Shown here piece after piece: positions 44,222 through 53,600 of a stretch of 64,000 bases of DNA. Origin of the DNA: Paenibacillus vini (lineage in GTDB: Bacteria; Bacillota; Bacilli; Paenibacillales; Paenibacillaceae); the NCBI RefSeq assembly GCF_018403325.1, contig NZ_BOSL01000002.1, positions 1 to 64,000 of the forward strand. Direction: 5' to 3'. Made by a program: the position numbers and the translations under genes. The notes below the pieces were generated by a model, which made no database searches, was not told the DNA's origin, and worked only from the letters and a program-made list of their open reading frames with translations. How positions within the stretch are numbered: position 1 is the stretch's first letter; each line of letters begins with the position of its first letter.

Positions 44222-45235
44222 TTATGTTCTTTGGGGTGCATTGGGAGTGCTATGAGACGTTGGCGGACGGTCCAGGCGCGCCCAAAATGGAAGATAGCAG
44301 ATCGGCAGGGCCGCAAGTGAGCAGACCACATTGAATATCGTTTGTGAATGGGCGATCTGTGCCGCCGGATCGGAGGACAACCAGGCCGAGGCTGTTCCCA
44401 GCAGCGGCGTCAGCGGGAGAAACACCACTGCGCCCAGCACATTGAGCACGACATGCGACCAGGCGACAAAGCTGCCAGAGCGCGTTCCGCCGATGGAAGC
44501 GATCAGCGCGGTGACGCAGGTGCCGACATTGGAGCCGATCACCATCGCGATGCCGAGCTCAAGCGGCAGGGCACCGGTGCCGACCAGGCCCATCGTCATT
44601 GCGATCGTGGCTGCGCTGCTGTGGATCAGTGCGGTTAGCACAGCTCCGGCGAGCGCGCCCCAAAGCAGGCTGTCTCCCGCGTGGCCGAGCAGCCAGTCGA
44701 TGATGCCGTAGGTTTTGAGCGCAGGCCCGGTCGATTGCATCCAGCGGATTGCAATCATGATGAGGCTGAATCCGGCGGTCGCCAGGGCGCCGAATTGGAG
44801 CGGCATGAGCAGGCCGGACCATTTGGCGGACCTCCAACCGGGGAGCATTTCCAATAGAGTGACGGCCGCGGCCCATACCAGAAAGGATATAAAGAGGAGC
44901 GGAACGCCAATACTGGAAATATCCAGGGCGATCAGTTCGGTGGTCAGGCAGGTTCCGATGTTGCCGCCGAGAATGATGCCGAGCGTGCGGGCATAGGACA
45001 ACAACCCGGCGTTCACGAGCCCGATCGTCATTACTGTGAGAGCTGTACTGCTCTGAAGGACTGCGGATACGACGGTGCTGGACAGCAGTCCGGTCCAGGG
45101 CGTTCTCGTTGTGAGATGCAGCACCCGGATCAGCTTAGGGCCGGCCCAGGCATGAAGGGCGGACTCCATCACCTTCATGCCGAACAGAAAGAGGGCCAGT
45201 CCGAAAGTGACAGGAAAAACGATGGCGTGAAACAT
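44222..45235 (-). CDS. Na/Pi-cotransporter family protein, YqeW-like
   Basis: The 337-residue membrane protein holds two inverted Na/Pi-cotransporter repeats with the signatures VLQSSTALTVMTIGLVNAG (about 60-78) and LIHSSAATIAMTMGLVGTG (about 208-226), plus GGNIGTC and GSNVGTC. It resembles YqeW of Bacillus, which lies in the same neighbourhood. Related proteins carry phosphate or help phosphate efflux. It has about nine membrane segments and a short Pro-rich tail, without the PhoU-like domain seen in longer members. It is on the minus strand, against its neighbours. ATG after AAGGAGG. Confidence 0.88.
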   Translation of the reverse strand: MFHAIVFPVTFGLALFLFGMKVMESALHAWAGPKLIRVLHLTTRTPWTGLLSSTVVSAVLQSSTALTVMTIGLVNAGLLSYARTLGIILGGNIGTCLTTELIALDISSIGVPLLFISFLVWAAAVTLLEMLPGWRSAKWSGLLMPLQFGALATAGFSLIMIAIRWMQSTGPALKTYGIIDWLLGHAGDSLLWGALAGAVLTALIHSSAATIAMTMGLVGTGALPLELGIAMVIGSNVGTCVTALIASIGGTRSGSFVAWSHVVLNVLGAVVFLPLTPLLGTASAWLSSDPAAQIAHSQTIFNVVCSLAALPICYLPFWARLDRPPTSHSTPNAPQRT

Positions 45236-45428
45236 CGGTAAAGACCTCCTTTTTTATGCTCCGTCATTTATCGAACAACCTATACAAGTTACATATATGC
45301 CTCTTGGCAGAAGTCCATGCGGGGTACGGTACAGACTTATAGTGGCGATGAGAAAGCTGATGACAGCCACAGGAATAGGAACGGTAGTACTGTAGCAATT
45401 TGAACGAACAAACTAGTTAAGGAGTTGA

Positions 45429-46814
45429 GTGATTATCGTGGGATCCGTTATTTTATCGCGCAGCCGCAAGAAGCGTCTGGAACAGGGCCATCCCTGGGTT
45501 TACAAGAGTGAAATTGAGAGTGTGGAAGGAGAGCCGGCGGCGGGCAGTCTGGTACAGGTACTGGATCATCGGCGCCGGTTTCTGGCCACCGGGTATTATA
45601 ATCCCGCATCGCAAATTACGGTTCGGGCCGTTTCCTTCGTCATGTTGGAAAAGATGGATACCGCCTTTTTCGTGGAGCGGTTTCAAGAATGCCTCAAGCA
45701 CCGGGAGCGATTCGTTCATGAGAATGCTTACCGGTTTGTGTACGGAGAAGCCGACTTTTTGCCGGGCTTGATCGTTGACCGTTTCGGCGAAGTGCTGGTG
45801 GTCCAATTGCTGACCTTGGGCATGGATCTATGCAGAGACGCTATTGTCGAAGCGTTGGTTACTGTACTGCAGCCCGTCGGCATTTATGAGCGAAGCGACG
45901 TTTCCATTCGGGAAATGGAGGGTTTGGAGCAGGTTAAAGGACCGTTATACGGGAACCCGCCGCGGCATGTTACGGTTACGGAGAACGGCTTGAAGATCAA
46001 GGTCGACATTGAGCAGGGTCAAAAGACCGGATATTTCTTTGATCAGCGCGAAAACCGTGCTTCCATCAAGCCGCTCATGACCGGATGGGGAGCGCGCAGC
46101 GGCATAGAGCTGCAGGAAATACCGGATGAAGAGGGAGGGACCCGCCGGGTTCCGGTCAACCGCAAAGGCAAGGAAGTGACTTTCCCTTATTGGGATGGAG
46201 CGACGGTATTGGAATGCTTTTCCCATACGGGCAGCTTTACGCTGCATGCGTGCCAATACGGGGCTAAAAAAGTAACCTGCCTGGATATTTCCGAGCATGC
46301 GATCGAGAGTGCAAAGAGCAATGTGGAGCTGAACGGTTTCGAGGACCGTGTTGAATTTGTAGTTGCGGATGCATTTGACTACCTGCGCAGCCAAGTCAAA
46401 GGGCTGGCCGAACGCAGCAACCGGGCCGCGGCGGGCAGTGAAGCCAAAACCGACACTTCCGTCCCTATGACGGCCGGAGGCGGACGGACGTGGGACGTCG
46501 TGATCCTTGATCCGCCGGCCTTCGCCAAAACCCGGGGAGCGGTCAAGGGTGCCTGCCGGGGATACAAGGACATTAACCTGCATGGGATGAAGCTGGTCAA
46601 CGAGGGCGGTTATCTGGTAACGGCAAGCTGTTCGTACCATATGCGCCCCGACCTTTTCCTGGAGACGATTCAGGAAGCCGCAGTCGATGCTGGGAAAATC
46701 CTCCGTCTCGTCGAATGGCGGGCGGCCGGTAAAGACCATCCGCAAATCCTCGGCGTGGATGAGGGACACTATCTGAAATTTGCCGTGTTCGAAGTCCGCA
46801 GCAAAAATTTCTAG
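45429..46814 (+). CDS. Class I SAM-dependent rRNA methyltransferase, RlmI-like (PUA domain)
   Basis: A 461-residue protein. An N-terminal PUA domain (about 1-75, RSRKKRLEQGHPWVYKSEI) is followed by a central EEHEA-type domain with YGEADFLPGLIVDRFG and a Rossmann methyltransferase (ATVLECFSHTGSFTLHA; VVILDPPAFAKTR, motif IV; TASCSYHM, motif VI Cys). RlmI methylates C1962 of 23S rRNA. Two insertions are unusual: about 222-252 (IELQEIPDEEGGTRRVP) just before the SAM motif, and about 326-352 (Ala/Ser/Thr-rich) just before motif IV. They make it longer than the usual about 395 residues. Start GTG at 45429 is close to its AAGGAG (4 bases); GTG 45438 is possible. Confidence 0.88.
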   Translation: MIIVGSVILSRSRKKRLEQGHPWVYKSEIESVEGEPAAGSLVQVLDHRRRFLATGYYNPASQITVRAVSFVMLEKMDTAFFVERFQECLKHRERFVHENAYRFVYGEADFLPGLIVDRFGEVLVVQLLTLGMDLCRDAIVEALVTVLQPVGIYERSDVSIREMEGLEQVKGPLYGNPPRHVTVTENGLKIKVDIEQGQKTGYFFDQRENRASIKPLMTGWGARSGIELQEIPDEEGGTRRVPVNRKGKEVTFPYWDGATVLECFSHTGSFTLHACQYGAKKVTCLDISEHAIESAKSNVELNGFEDRVEFVVADAFDYLRSQVKGLAERSNRAAAGSEAKTDTSVPMTAGGGRTWDVVILDPPAFAKTRGAVKGACRGYKDINLHGMKLVNEGGYLVTASCSYHMRPDLFLETIQEAAVDAGKILRLVEWRAAGKDHPQILGVDEGHYLKFAVFEVRSKNF

Positions 46815-46996
46815 TAGGATTTGCCGGAAAACATATTTTTACTATTTTAAGTAAGAAGTAACAACAACTAGATTAATCTGTTTACTCGTGTGATAATGAG
46901 ATTACACTTGAGAGTTTCTTAAACTTCTTTAAATAATGGACTTTAATTGCAATCCTTTCTGGATGTTCCGGAAGGGATTGTTTTGTTGCAGGGCGG

Positions 46997-47010
46997 GGAA
47001 CGTACATTCC
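46997..47010. promoter_or_regulatory. LexA/DinR-like box upstream of addBA
   Basis: GGAACGTACATTCC resembles the Bacillus SOS box CGAACRNRYGTTYG at 11 of 14 positions. One base inside a half-site and both outer bases differ. It lies 11 bases upstream of the extended -10. Confidence 0.3.
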
Positions 47011-47020
47011 TATTTTTGTC

Positions 47021-47029
47021 TGGTATGAT
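47021..47029 (+). promoter_or_regulatory. Extended -10 promoter of addBA
   Basis: TG-G-TATGAT at 47021-47029; an overlapping TATACT (47029-47034) is an alternative. No clear -35. The leader to addB is about 80 bases. Confidence 0.45.
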
Positions 47030-47117
47030 ATACTGGATAGTAAACTGTAGAAAAAACGGAGTATTAATAGCGCATATTGGCGAGGGATGGATGCCTTCGC
47101 AGGCGGGAGGCAATTTC

Positions 47118-50100
47118 ATGTCATTACAATTCATCATAGGCCGCTCGGGCAGCGGCAAAAGCAGCCTGGTTCTGGAACAGATTACATCGAAGCTTCGCGA
47201 GGACCCGTCGGGTCCTCCGATGGTGCTGTTGGCTCCCGAGCAGGGAACATTTCAGATCGAGCAGGCGCTAGTCAGAGCCCCGGGTCTGCGGGGAACCGTG
47301 CGCATGCAGGTACTCGGCTTCCGTCGATTGGCGCTTCGCGTCATGCAGGAGACGGGCGGTGCAGCCCTTGTTCCTATCGGTGAGGAAGGGAAGAAGATGC
47401 TGCTGTACAAAATTCTCAGACGCCGCAAAGCGGATCTGAAGTTGTACGGTAACGGCAGCGATCAGTTGGGACTGATCGACCGGATCAATTCCCTGTACAC
47501 GGAGTTGAAGAAGCATAATGCCGATTTTACCCGGCTCGATGAACATCTCCGCTTGCTGGAAGCAGCCGCTGGGGAATCTCCGCTGCTCAAGGACAAGCTG
47601 CATGACCTGAGCATCCTGTACCGCGAGTTCGACGCGGAGCTATCGAGCTTATACATCGATGCTGAGGATCATGTCGTCAAACTGGCCGAAGGCGCGCGGG
47701 ACTCTTCTTACTTGCGCGGCGCCGATCTGTGGATCGACGGTTTTCACTCATTTACTCCGCAGGAATATAAGGCGCTGGGTGTATTAATGCAGGTTGCCTC
47801 ATCGGTCACGGTCGCCTTGACGCTGGATAAGCCTTATGACGACGGCGCCCCTCCACATGAGTTGAATCTGTTTCATCAAACAGCGACAACGTACATGAAG
47901 CTGCGGGCACTGGCCGAATCGGTTGGCGTGGACGTGCAGCCAGCCCAACTGCTCAAGGCTCGCCCGTTTCCGAGATTCCGCAGCAGTGAGACGCTGTCTT
48001 ATCTGGAGTCGGCCTATGACCGGAGGACGCCATGGCCGGGAAGTGCCGCACCGGATGACCTTGAGGAATCCCTGTCCCTTCGTTCGGCGGGAAGCCGCCG
48101 GACCGAGGTAGAGGGAGCGGCCCGGGAAATGTTGAGATTGGCGCGGGATAAGGGTGCGCGCTGGCGGGATATGGCGTTGTTTGTACGAAATCTCGGCGAT
48201 TATGAGCACATTATCCGGCCGGTGTTTGAAGATTACGGAATTCCTTTTTTCATGGACCAGAAGGCTAGCGTTCTGCATCATCCGCTGGTTGAACTGATCC
48301 GCGGAGCGCTGGACGTGGCGTTGAAATTTTGGAAATACGAAGATGTCTTCCGCTGCGTGAAGAGTGAGTTCCTCCTTCCTATGGATGGAAGCCTGACGCG
48401 GGCGGATATGGACATATTAGAGAATTATGTGTTGGCCAGCGGTATCCAGGGATACCGTTGGACGGACGGACGTCCATGGAAAGGGACGCCAAGCCTGTCG
48501 CTGGAAGCGGACGAAGCTAGCCGGCACCGCGCCGAGAGCGAACGACTCCAGTTCCTTGAACGTTGCCGCGCAGCGGTGACGGTGCCGTTGTCTGCCTTTG
48601 AGAAGCGCTTAAAGCGCGCAAAAACAATACGGGACATGTGTGCAGCCGTTTATCTCTTGCTTGAGGAGACCGAGGCGCCGCAGCGATTGGATCTGTTGGC
48701 TCATCGGGCTCTTCAGGGCGGACATCCTCAGCAGGCGATGGAACATCGGCAGTTGTGGAGCGCGGTTCTCGACCTGCTTGATCAGATCGTGGAGATGATG
48801 GGCGAAGAAAACCTGGCTTCCGAATTGTTTGCCGGAATTTTGGAGACGGGTCTCAAGGATTTGCAGCTGGGTCTCGTTCCGCCGGCCATCGATCAGGTGT
48901 TGGTCGGCAGTACGGACCGAAGCCGGACGCGCCATGTCAAGCACGCCTTCCTGCTGGGCATTAACGAGGGAATCATGCCGGCGAATCTTCAGGAGGAGGG
49001 GATCCTGAGCGATCAGGAGCGTCTGCGACTGGAGGAAATCGGACTTGAATTGGCTCCCGGCATGACGCGCAGGCTGCTTGATGAGCGCTTCCTGATCTAT
49101 GGAGCGCTTTCCGCGGCGGGCTGTTCGCTGTGGCTGAGTTATCCGACCGCGGACGAGGAAGGCAAAAATCTGCTACCCTCCGAAGTGATTCGGCATATGA
49201 AGCAGATTTTTCCGGCGGGAATGCTGCAAGAACAACAAATCGACGATGCTCCGCCGGCTTCCGCGCCCCGGGAGCAGCAGCTTGAATTTATCAGCCGCCC
49301 GGTTCCGACGCTGCCGCGGCTGATGAACCAGCTAAGGGCATGGAAGTCCGGACAGCCTATTTCGCCGATTTGGTGGAGCGTGCTCCAGTGGTATAAGGAG
49401 CGGCCCGAATGGGAGGAATATGTGGACCGTCTGCTGGGGTCGTTGGATTACCGGAATAGGGTCAGCGGACTTTCCCCGGCTACCAGCCGCAAATTGTACG
49501 GCAAGCGGCTCCGTACGAGCGTATCGCGAATGGAGAAGTTTTCAGCTTGCCCGTTCTCTCACTTCGCCTCACATGGCCTCAAGCTGAAGGAACGGCAGCT
49601 GTATCGGCTTAAGGCGCCGGATATCGGTCAGCTGTTCCATGCGGCGTTGAGCCAGATGGCGATAACCTTTAAGGAACAGAACCGAAGCTGGGGCAGTCTG
49701 ACACCGGAAGAGTGCGTAAGGGAAGCGGATGCGGCGGTGGATAAACTGGCTCCCAAACTTCAAGGTGAAATATTGCTTAGTACGAAGAGGTACGGATATA
49801 TCTCACGCAAGCTGAAGAATATCGTCGGCCGCGCCTCCGTCATTTTGGGAGAGCAATCCCGGCGGGGCAGCTTCGAGCCGGTCGGTCTGGAACTGGATTT
49901 CGGACCGGGGCGGCCTCTTCCGCCGTTGACATTCGAGCTCCCGAACGGCTGCGTGATGGAAATCGTCGGCCGCATCGACCGGGTTGATATGGCTGAAGGA
50001 GAAGACGGCGTTCTGCTGCGGGTCATTGATTATAAATCCAGTCAGACCGATTTGAAGCTGCATGAAGTGTATTACGGACTGTCGCTTCAAATGCTTACTT

Positions 50101-50651
50101 ATCTGGATGTATTGCTGCGCTCGGCGGAAGAATGGCTTGGGCAGCCCGCTATGCCGGCTGGAACGCTTTATTTTCATGTGCAAAACCCTTTGCTCCAGAG
50201 CAGCAACGGACTTAGTGCGGAAGAGGCCCGGACCGAGCTGCTGAAGCGGTTCAAAATGAAAGGCCTGCTGCTGGCGGACAGAGACGTAATCGCTCAGATG
50301 GACGGGGAACTGGAAAAAGGACATTCCGAAATTCTGCCGGTGGCGGTGAAAGCGGATGGAGGCTTTTACAGCAGCGCCTCCGTCGCGACGCCGGACCAGT
50401 GGCAGACACTGCTCGGTTCGGTACGCCGAACGATCGTGGATATCGGCACCAGAATTACAGACGGTGATGTTAAAATAGCGCCGTACCGCCTCGGAACCGA
50501 GACGGCCTGCACGCATTGTGCGTTCAAGCCGGTATGCCGGTTCGAAGAGTCGATGGACGGAAGCGATTATCAAATTTTGAACAAGCCCGGTAAGGACCAG
50601 CTGTGGGAACTGCTGGAGGGGCCGGATGGAAAGAAGGATGAGACATGTTGA
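47118..50651 (+). CDS. addB: ATP-dependent helicase/nuclease subunit B, AddB
   Basis: The 1177-residue protein starts MSLQFIIGRSGSGKSSLVLEQI with a Walker A motif at about 8-15. The C-terminus is a RecB-type nuclease domain with GRIDRVDMAEGEDG and RVIDYKSSQTDLK, and 4Fe-4S cysteines in FSACPFSHF (about 815) and the cluster TACTHCAFKPVCRFE near the end. AddAB processes double-strand breaks and recognises Chi. The ATG at 47118 follows GGCGGGAGG and gives the usual AddB length (about 1166). Its end overlaps addA by 7 bases. Confidence 0.96.
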   Translation: MSLQFIIGRSGSGKSSLVLEQITSKLREDPSGPPMVLLAPEQGTFQIEQALVRAPGLRGTVRMQVLGFRRLALRVMQETGGAALVPIGEEGKKMLLYKILRRRKADLKLYGNGSDQLGLIDRINSLYTELKKHNADFTRLDEHLRLLEAAAGESPLLKDKLHDLSILYREFDAELSSLYIDAEDHVVKLAEGARDSSYLRGADLWIDGFHSFTPQEYKALGVLMQVASSVTVALTLDKPYDDGAPPHELNLFHQTATTYMKLRALAESVGVDVQPAQLLKARPFPRFRSSETLSYLESAYDRRTPWPGSAAPDDLEESLSLRSAGSRRTEVEGAAREMLRLARDKGARWRDMALFVRNLGDYEHIIRPVFEDYGIPFFMDQKASVLHHPLVELIRGALDVALKFWKYEDVFRCVKSEFLLPMDGSLTRADMDILENYVLASGIQGYRWTDGRPWKGTPSLSLEADEASRHRAESERLQFLERCRAAVTVPLSAFEKRLKRAKTIRDMCAAVYLLLEETEAPQRLDLLAHRALQGGHPQQAMEHRQLWSAVLDLLDQIVEMMGEENLASELFAGILETGLKDLQLGLVPPAIDQVLVGSTDRSRTRHVKHAFLLGINEGIMPANLQEEGILSDQERLRLEEIGLELAPGMTRRLLDERFLIYGALSAAGCSLWLSYPTADEEGKNLLPSEVIRHMKQIFPAGMLQEQQIDDAPPASAPREQQLEFISRPVPTLPRLMNQLRAWKSGQPISPIWWSVLQWYKERPEWEEYVDRLLGSLDYRNRVSGLSPATSRKLYGKRLRTSVSRMEKFSACPFSHFASHGLKLKERQLYRLKAPDIGQLFHAALSQMAITFKEQNRSWGSLTPEECVREADAAVDKLAPKLQGEILLSTKRYGYISRKLKNIVGRASVILGEQSRRGSFEPVGLELDFGPGRPLPPLTFELPNGCVMEIVGRIDRVDMAEGEDGVLLRVIDYKSSQTDLKLHEVYYGLSLQMLTYLDVLLRSAEEWLGQPAMPAGTLYFHVQNPLLQSSNGLSAEEARTELLKRFKMKGLLLADRDVIAQMDGELEKGHSEILPVAVKADGGFYSSASVATPDQWQTLLGSVRRTIVDIGTRITDGDVKIAPYRLGTETACTHCAFKPVCRFEESMDGSDYQILNKPGKDQLWELLEGPDGKKDETC

Positions 50652-53600
50652 CGATACCCAAACCGCCCGGCAGCTATTGGAGCGATGATCAGTGGAAGGC
50701 GATTTCGCTGTCAGGCGGCGACATCCTGGTTGCGGCGGCGGCAGGTTCCGGCAAAACCGCCGTGCTGGTTGAACGGATTATCCGCAAGCTGTCCGCTTCC
50801 GATGCGCCGCTGAGTGTCGATCGCCTGCTTGTCGCTACCTTTACGAAAGCGGCCGCCTCGGAAATGAGACAGCGGATTCGCGAAGCGCTGGAGAAAGAAC
50901 TGGAAAGGGATCCGGGCAGCGAGCATCTTACACGGCAGCTTGCCATGCTTGGCCGCGCGTCGATTACGACGCTGCACTCTTTTTGCATGGAAGTTATCCA
51001 GCGGTATTACACATTGATCCCGCTTGATCCCGGGTTTCGTATCGCTTCCGAAAGCGAGACGGCACTGCTCCGGCAGGAGGTGCTGGAGGATCTGTTTGAA
51101 GAAAAATACGCCACCGAGCAGGAGGGCGGCACCTTCTTATCGCTGGTTGACTGGTTCAGCGGCGAGAGAAGCGATGATGCCGTGTTTGCGCTTGTGCAGA
51201 AACTGTACGATTTCTCGCGAAGCCATTCCTGGCCGGAGCATTGGCTGCGGCAGGCGGCGTCTTCCTTCCTGGCTCCCGATCCCGCGGCATTGGAGGCAAG
51301 CCCTTGGGTGGCGAGTATTTTAACCGATACGTCAATTACGCTGGACGGGGCTGCGGAGCTGCTCCGCCAAGCCAAAACGCTGTCGCTTTCCCCCGGCGGT
51401 CCCGAGCCTTATGCCTTGACGCTGGAAGAGGATCTCGGGATGGTTGTGGGATTGCGGTCCGCTGTTGAGGATGGGCCATGGTCCGGACTGTACGGAAAGT
51501 TCCAACTCGCCTCGTTCGGCAAATTAAAGCCGTGCAAGAAAGACCAGACCGATCCGCAAATACAGGAACGGGTAAAGGGCTTACGCGAAGAAGCAAAGAA
51601 GATGGTCACCGATTTGCGGGGCCAGTTATTCGGCAGGACGGCGGAAGCGTTCCTGGGGGAGCTTCATTCGGCTGCTCCATTGATGGGCGCACTCGCTGAG
51701 CTGGTTATCGAATTCGGCGAACGCTACAGACGGGAAAAGACGGCCAAGGGATGGCTCGATTTTTCCGATTTGGAGCATTATTGCCTGCAGATATTGCGCG
51801 ATTCGGCTTCGACTCCGGAAATGACTGTGCCTTCGGATGCGGCGCGGGAATATCAGGCCCAGTATGATGAAGTGCTGCTTGATGAGTATCAGGACACGAA
51901 TACAGTACAAGAAGATATAGTTCGCTTAATTTCCCGCGAGGGGCCCGGGAACCGCTTTATGGTCGGTGACGTGAAGCAGAGTATTTACCGTTTTCGGCTG
52001 GCGGAGCCCGGATTGTTTTTGGAGAAATACCGGAGCTATGGTAACAGTTTTGAGGACGGGGGATTACGGATCGATTTGGCCCGTAACTTCCGAAGCCGCC
52101 GTGAGGTTGTAGATGCGGTCAATTTGCTGTTTCGCCAGATCATGAACGAGGGCGTAGCGGAGATTGCCTACGATGCCAGGGCGGAATTGGTTTATGGCGA
52201 AGGATTTCCGGCTTCGGCCGGAGACAACGACTACCGTCCGGAGCTGTTGCTAGTTGATCGTAGCTCGGAAGCTCACGCTTCCGGCACAGGAGAGGCGGTG
52301 GCAGAAGGAAATTCTATGGAACCGGGAACAGAAGAAGAGGTTGCGGTCGAACTGGAGGCCGTCCGGCTGGAAGCGCGGGCGATTGCCGCCCGAATTCGCG
52401 AACTGACGGGAGAGAGCGGAAGGCCGCCCCTGAGAATCTATGATAAGCAATTGAAAGATTTACGGCCGGTAGAATACCGGGACATGGTTATATTGCTCCG
52501 TTCTACTTTGTCTTGGGCGCCCGTTATGATCGAAGAGCTTCGCATCGAGGGAATTCCGGCTTACGGAGAGCTTAGCCAGGGATATTTTCAAGCTTCGGAA
52601 GTGGAGACGATGCTGTCGCTGCTGCAAATTATAGATAATCCTTTGCAGGATATCCCGCTAGCCGCCGTATTGCGGTCGCCGATTTACGGATTGTCCGAGG
52701 AAGAGCTGGCGGAAATCCGGCTCGCTGCAGGATCAGGCAGTTACTTTGAAGCACTGGTCGCTGCCGCAGGCGGGGGCGGTGAACAATCCGGAATACCCGT
52801 GAAGGGTCCAGTGGAGTTATCCGAAGAGGATTCCGCTGAAGTTTCGCCTTTACTTACCGCAAAACTGCAGGCTTTTTTGAATCAGCTTGAGTCCTGGCGC
52901 AATTTGGCTAGGGAAGGCGAGCTTAGCAGGCTGATCTGGGGGATTTACCGGGATACCGGTTATTTAGATTGGGTTGGCGGCCTGCCTGGAGGCGCCTTGC
53001 GCCAAGGAAATCTAAGAGCGCTGCATGATCGTGCGAGACAATATGAACTGACGACCTCTTCCAGGGGGCTGTTCCGTTTTTTGCGGTACGTGAACCGGCT
53101 GCGTGAGAATGGCGGGGATCTGGGCGCCGCGGCTTCAGCCGGAGGACAAGAGGATGCGGTTCAGATCATGACCATCCATAAGAGTAAAGGGCTGGAATTC
53201 CCCGTCGTATTTGTCGCCGGGCTATCCAAAATGTTTAATCGGCAGGATTTGAATGCAAATTTCCTCATGCATAAGGAAATGGGCTTCGGTCCGAAATTCG
53301 TGGATGGTGAACTGCGCGTAAGTTATCCGACGCTGCCGAATTTGGCAATCCGCCGGCGGGCGCAAATGGAGCTGCTCGCGGAGGAAATGCGCGTGCTTTA
53401 TGTGGCTCTGACCCGTCCGAAGGACAAGCTGATTCTGATCTCCTCGGTCAAGGATCTAACTGCAGCGGTTGAGAATTGGAGCGGTGCGCTGGAAATCCGG
53501 GAAGAAAAACTGCCCGATTACCTGCTTGCCCGGGGGAGGTCTTATCTGGACTGGATCGGGCCGTCGCTCATTCGGCATCCGGCCGCGGCAGAGCTGCGGC

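Larger units (their letters stand above)
46815..47117. other. Intergenic region before addB
   Basis: No gene is supported here. A frame open from 46947 into addB is rejected because it lacks a ribosome binding site and would cover the promoter. The region holds a LexA-like palindrome (46997-47010), an extended -10 (47021-47029) and AT-rich DNA. Confidence 0.6.

Noticed and set aside
46947-47117. N-terminal extension of AddB upstream of 47118
   Set aside because: The extended frame would cover the promoter, has no ribosome binding site, and AddB proteins begin just before the FIIGRSGSGK motif.
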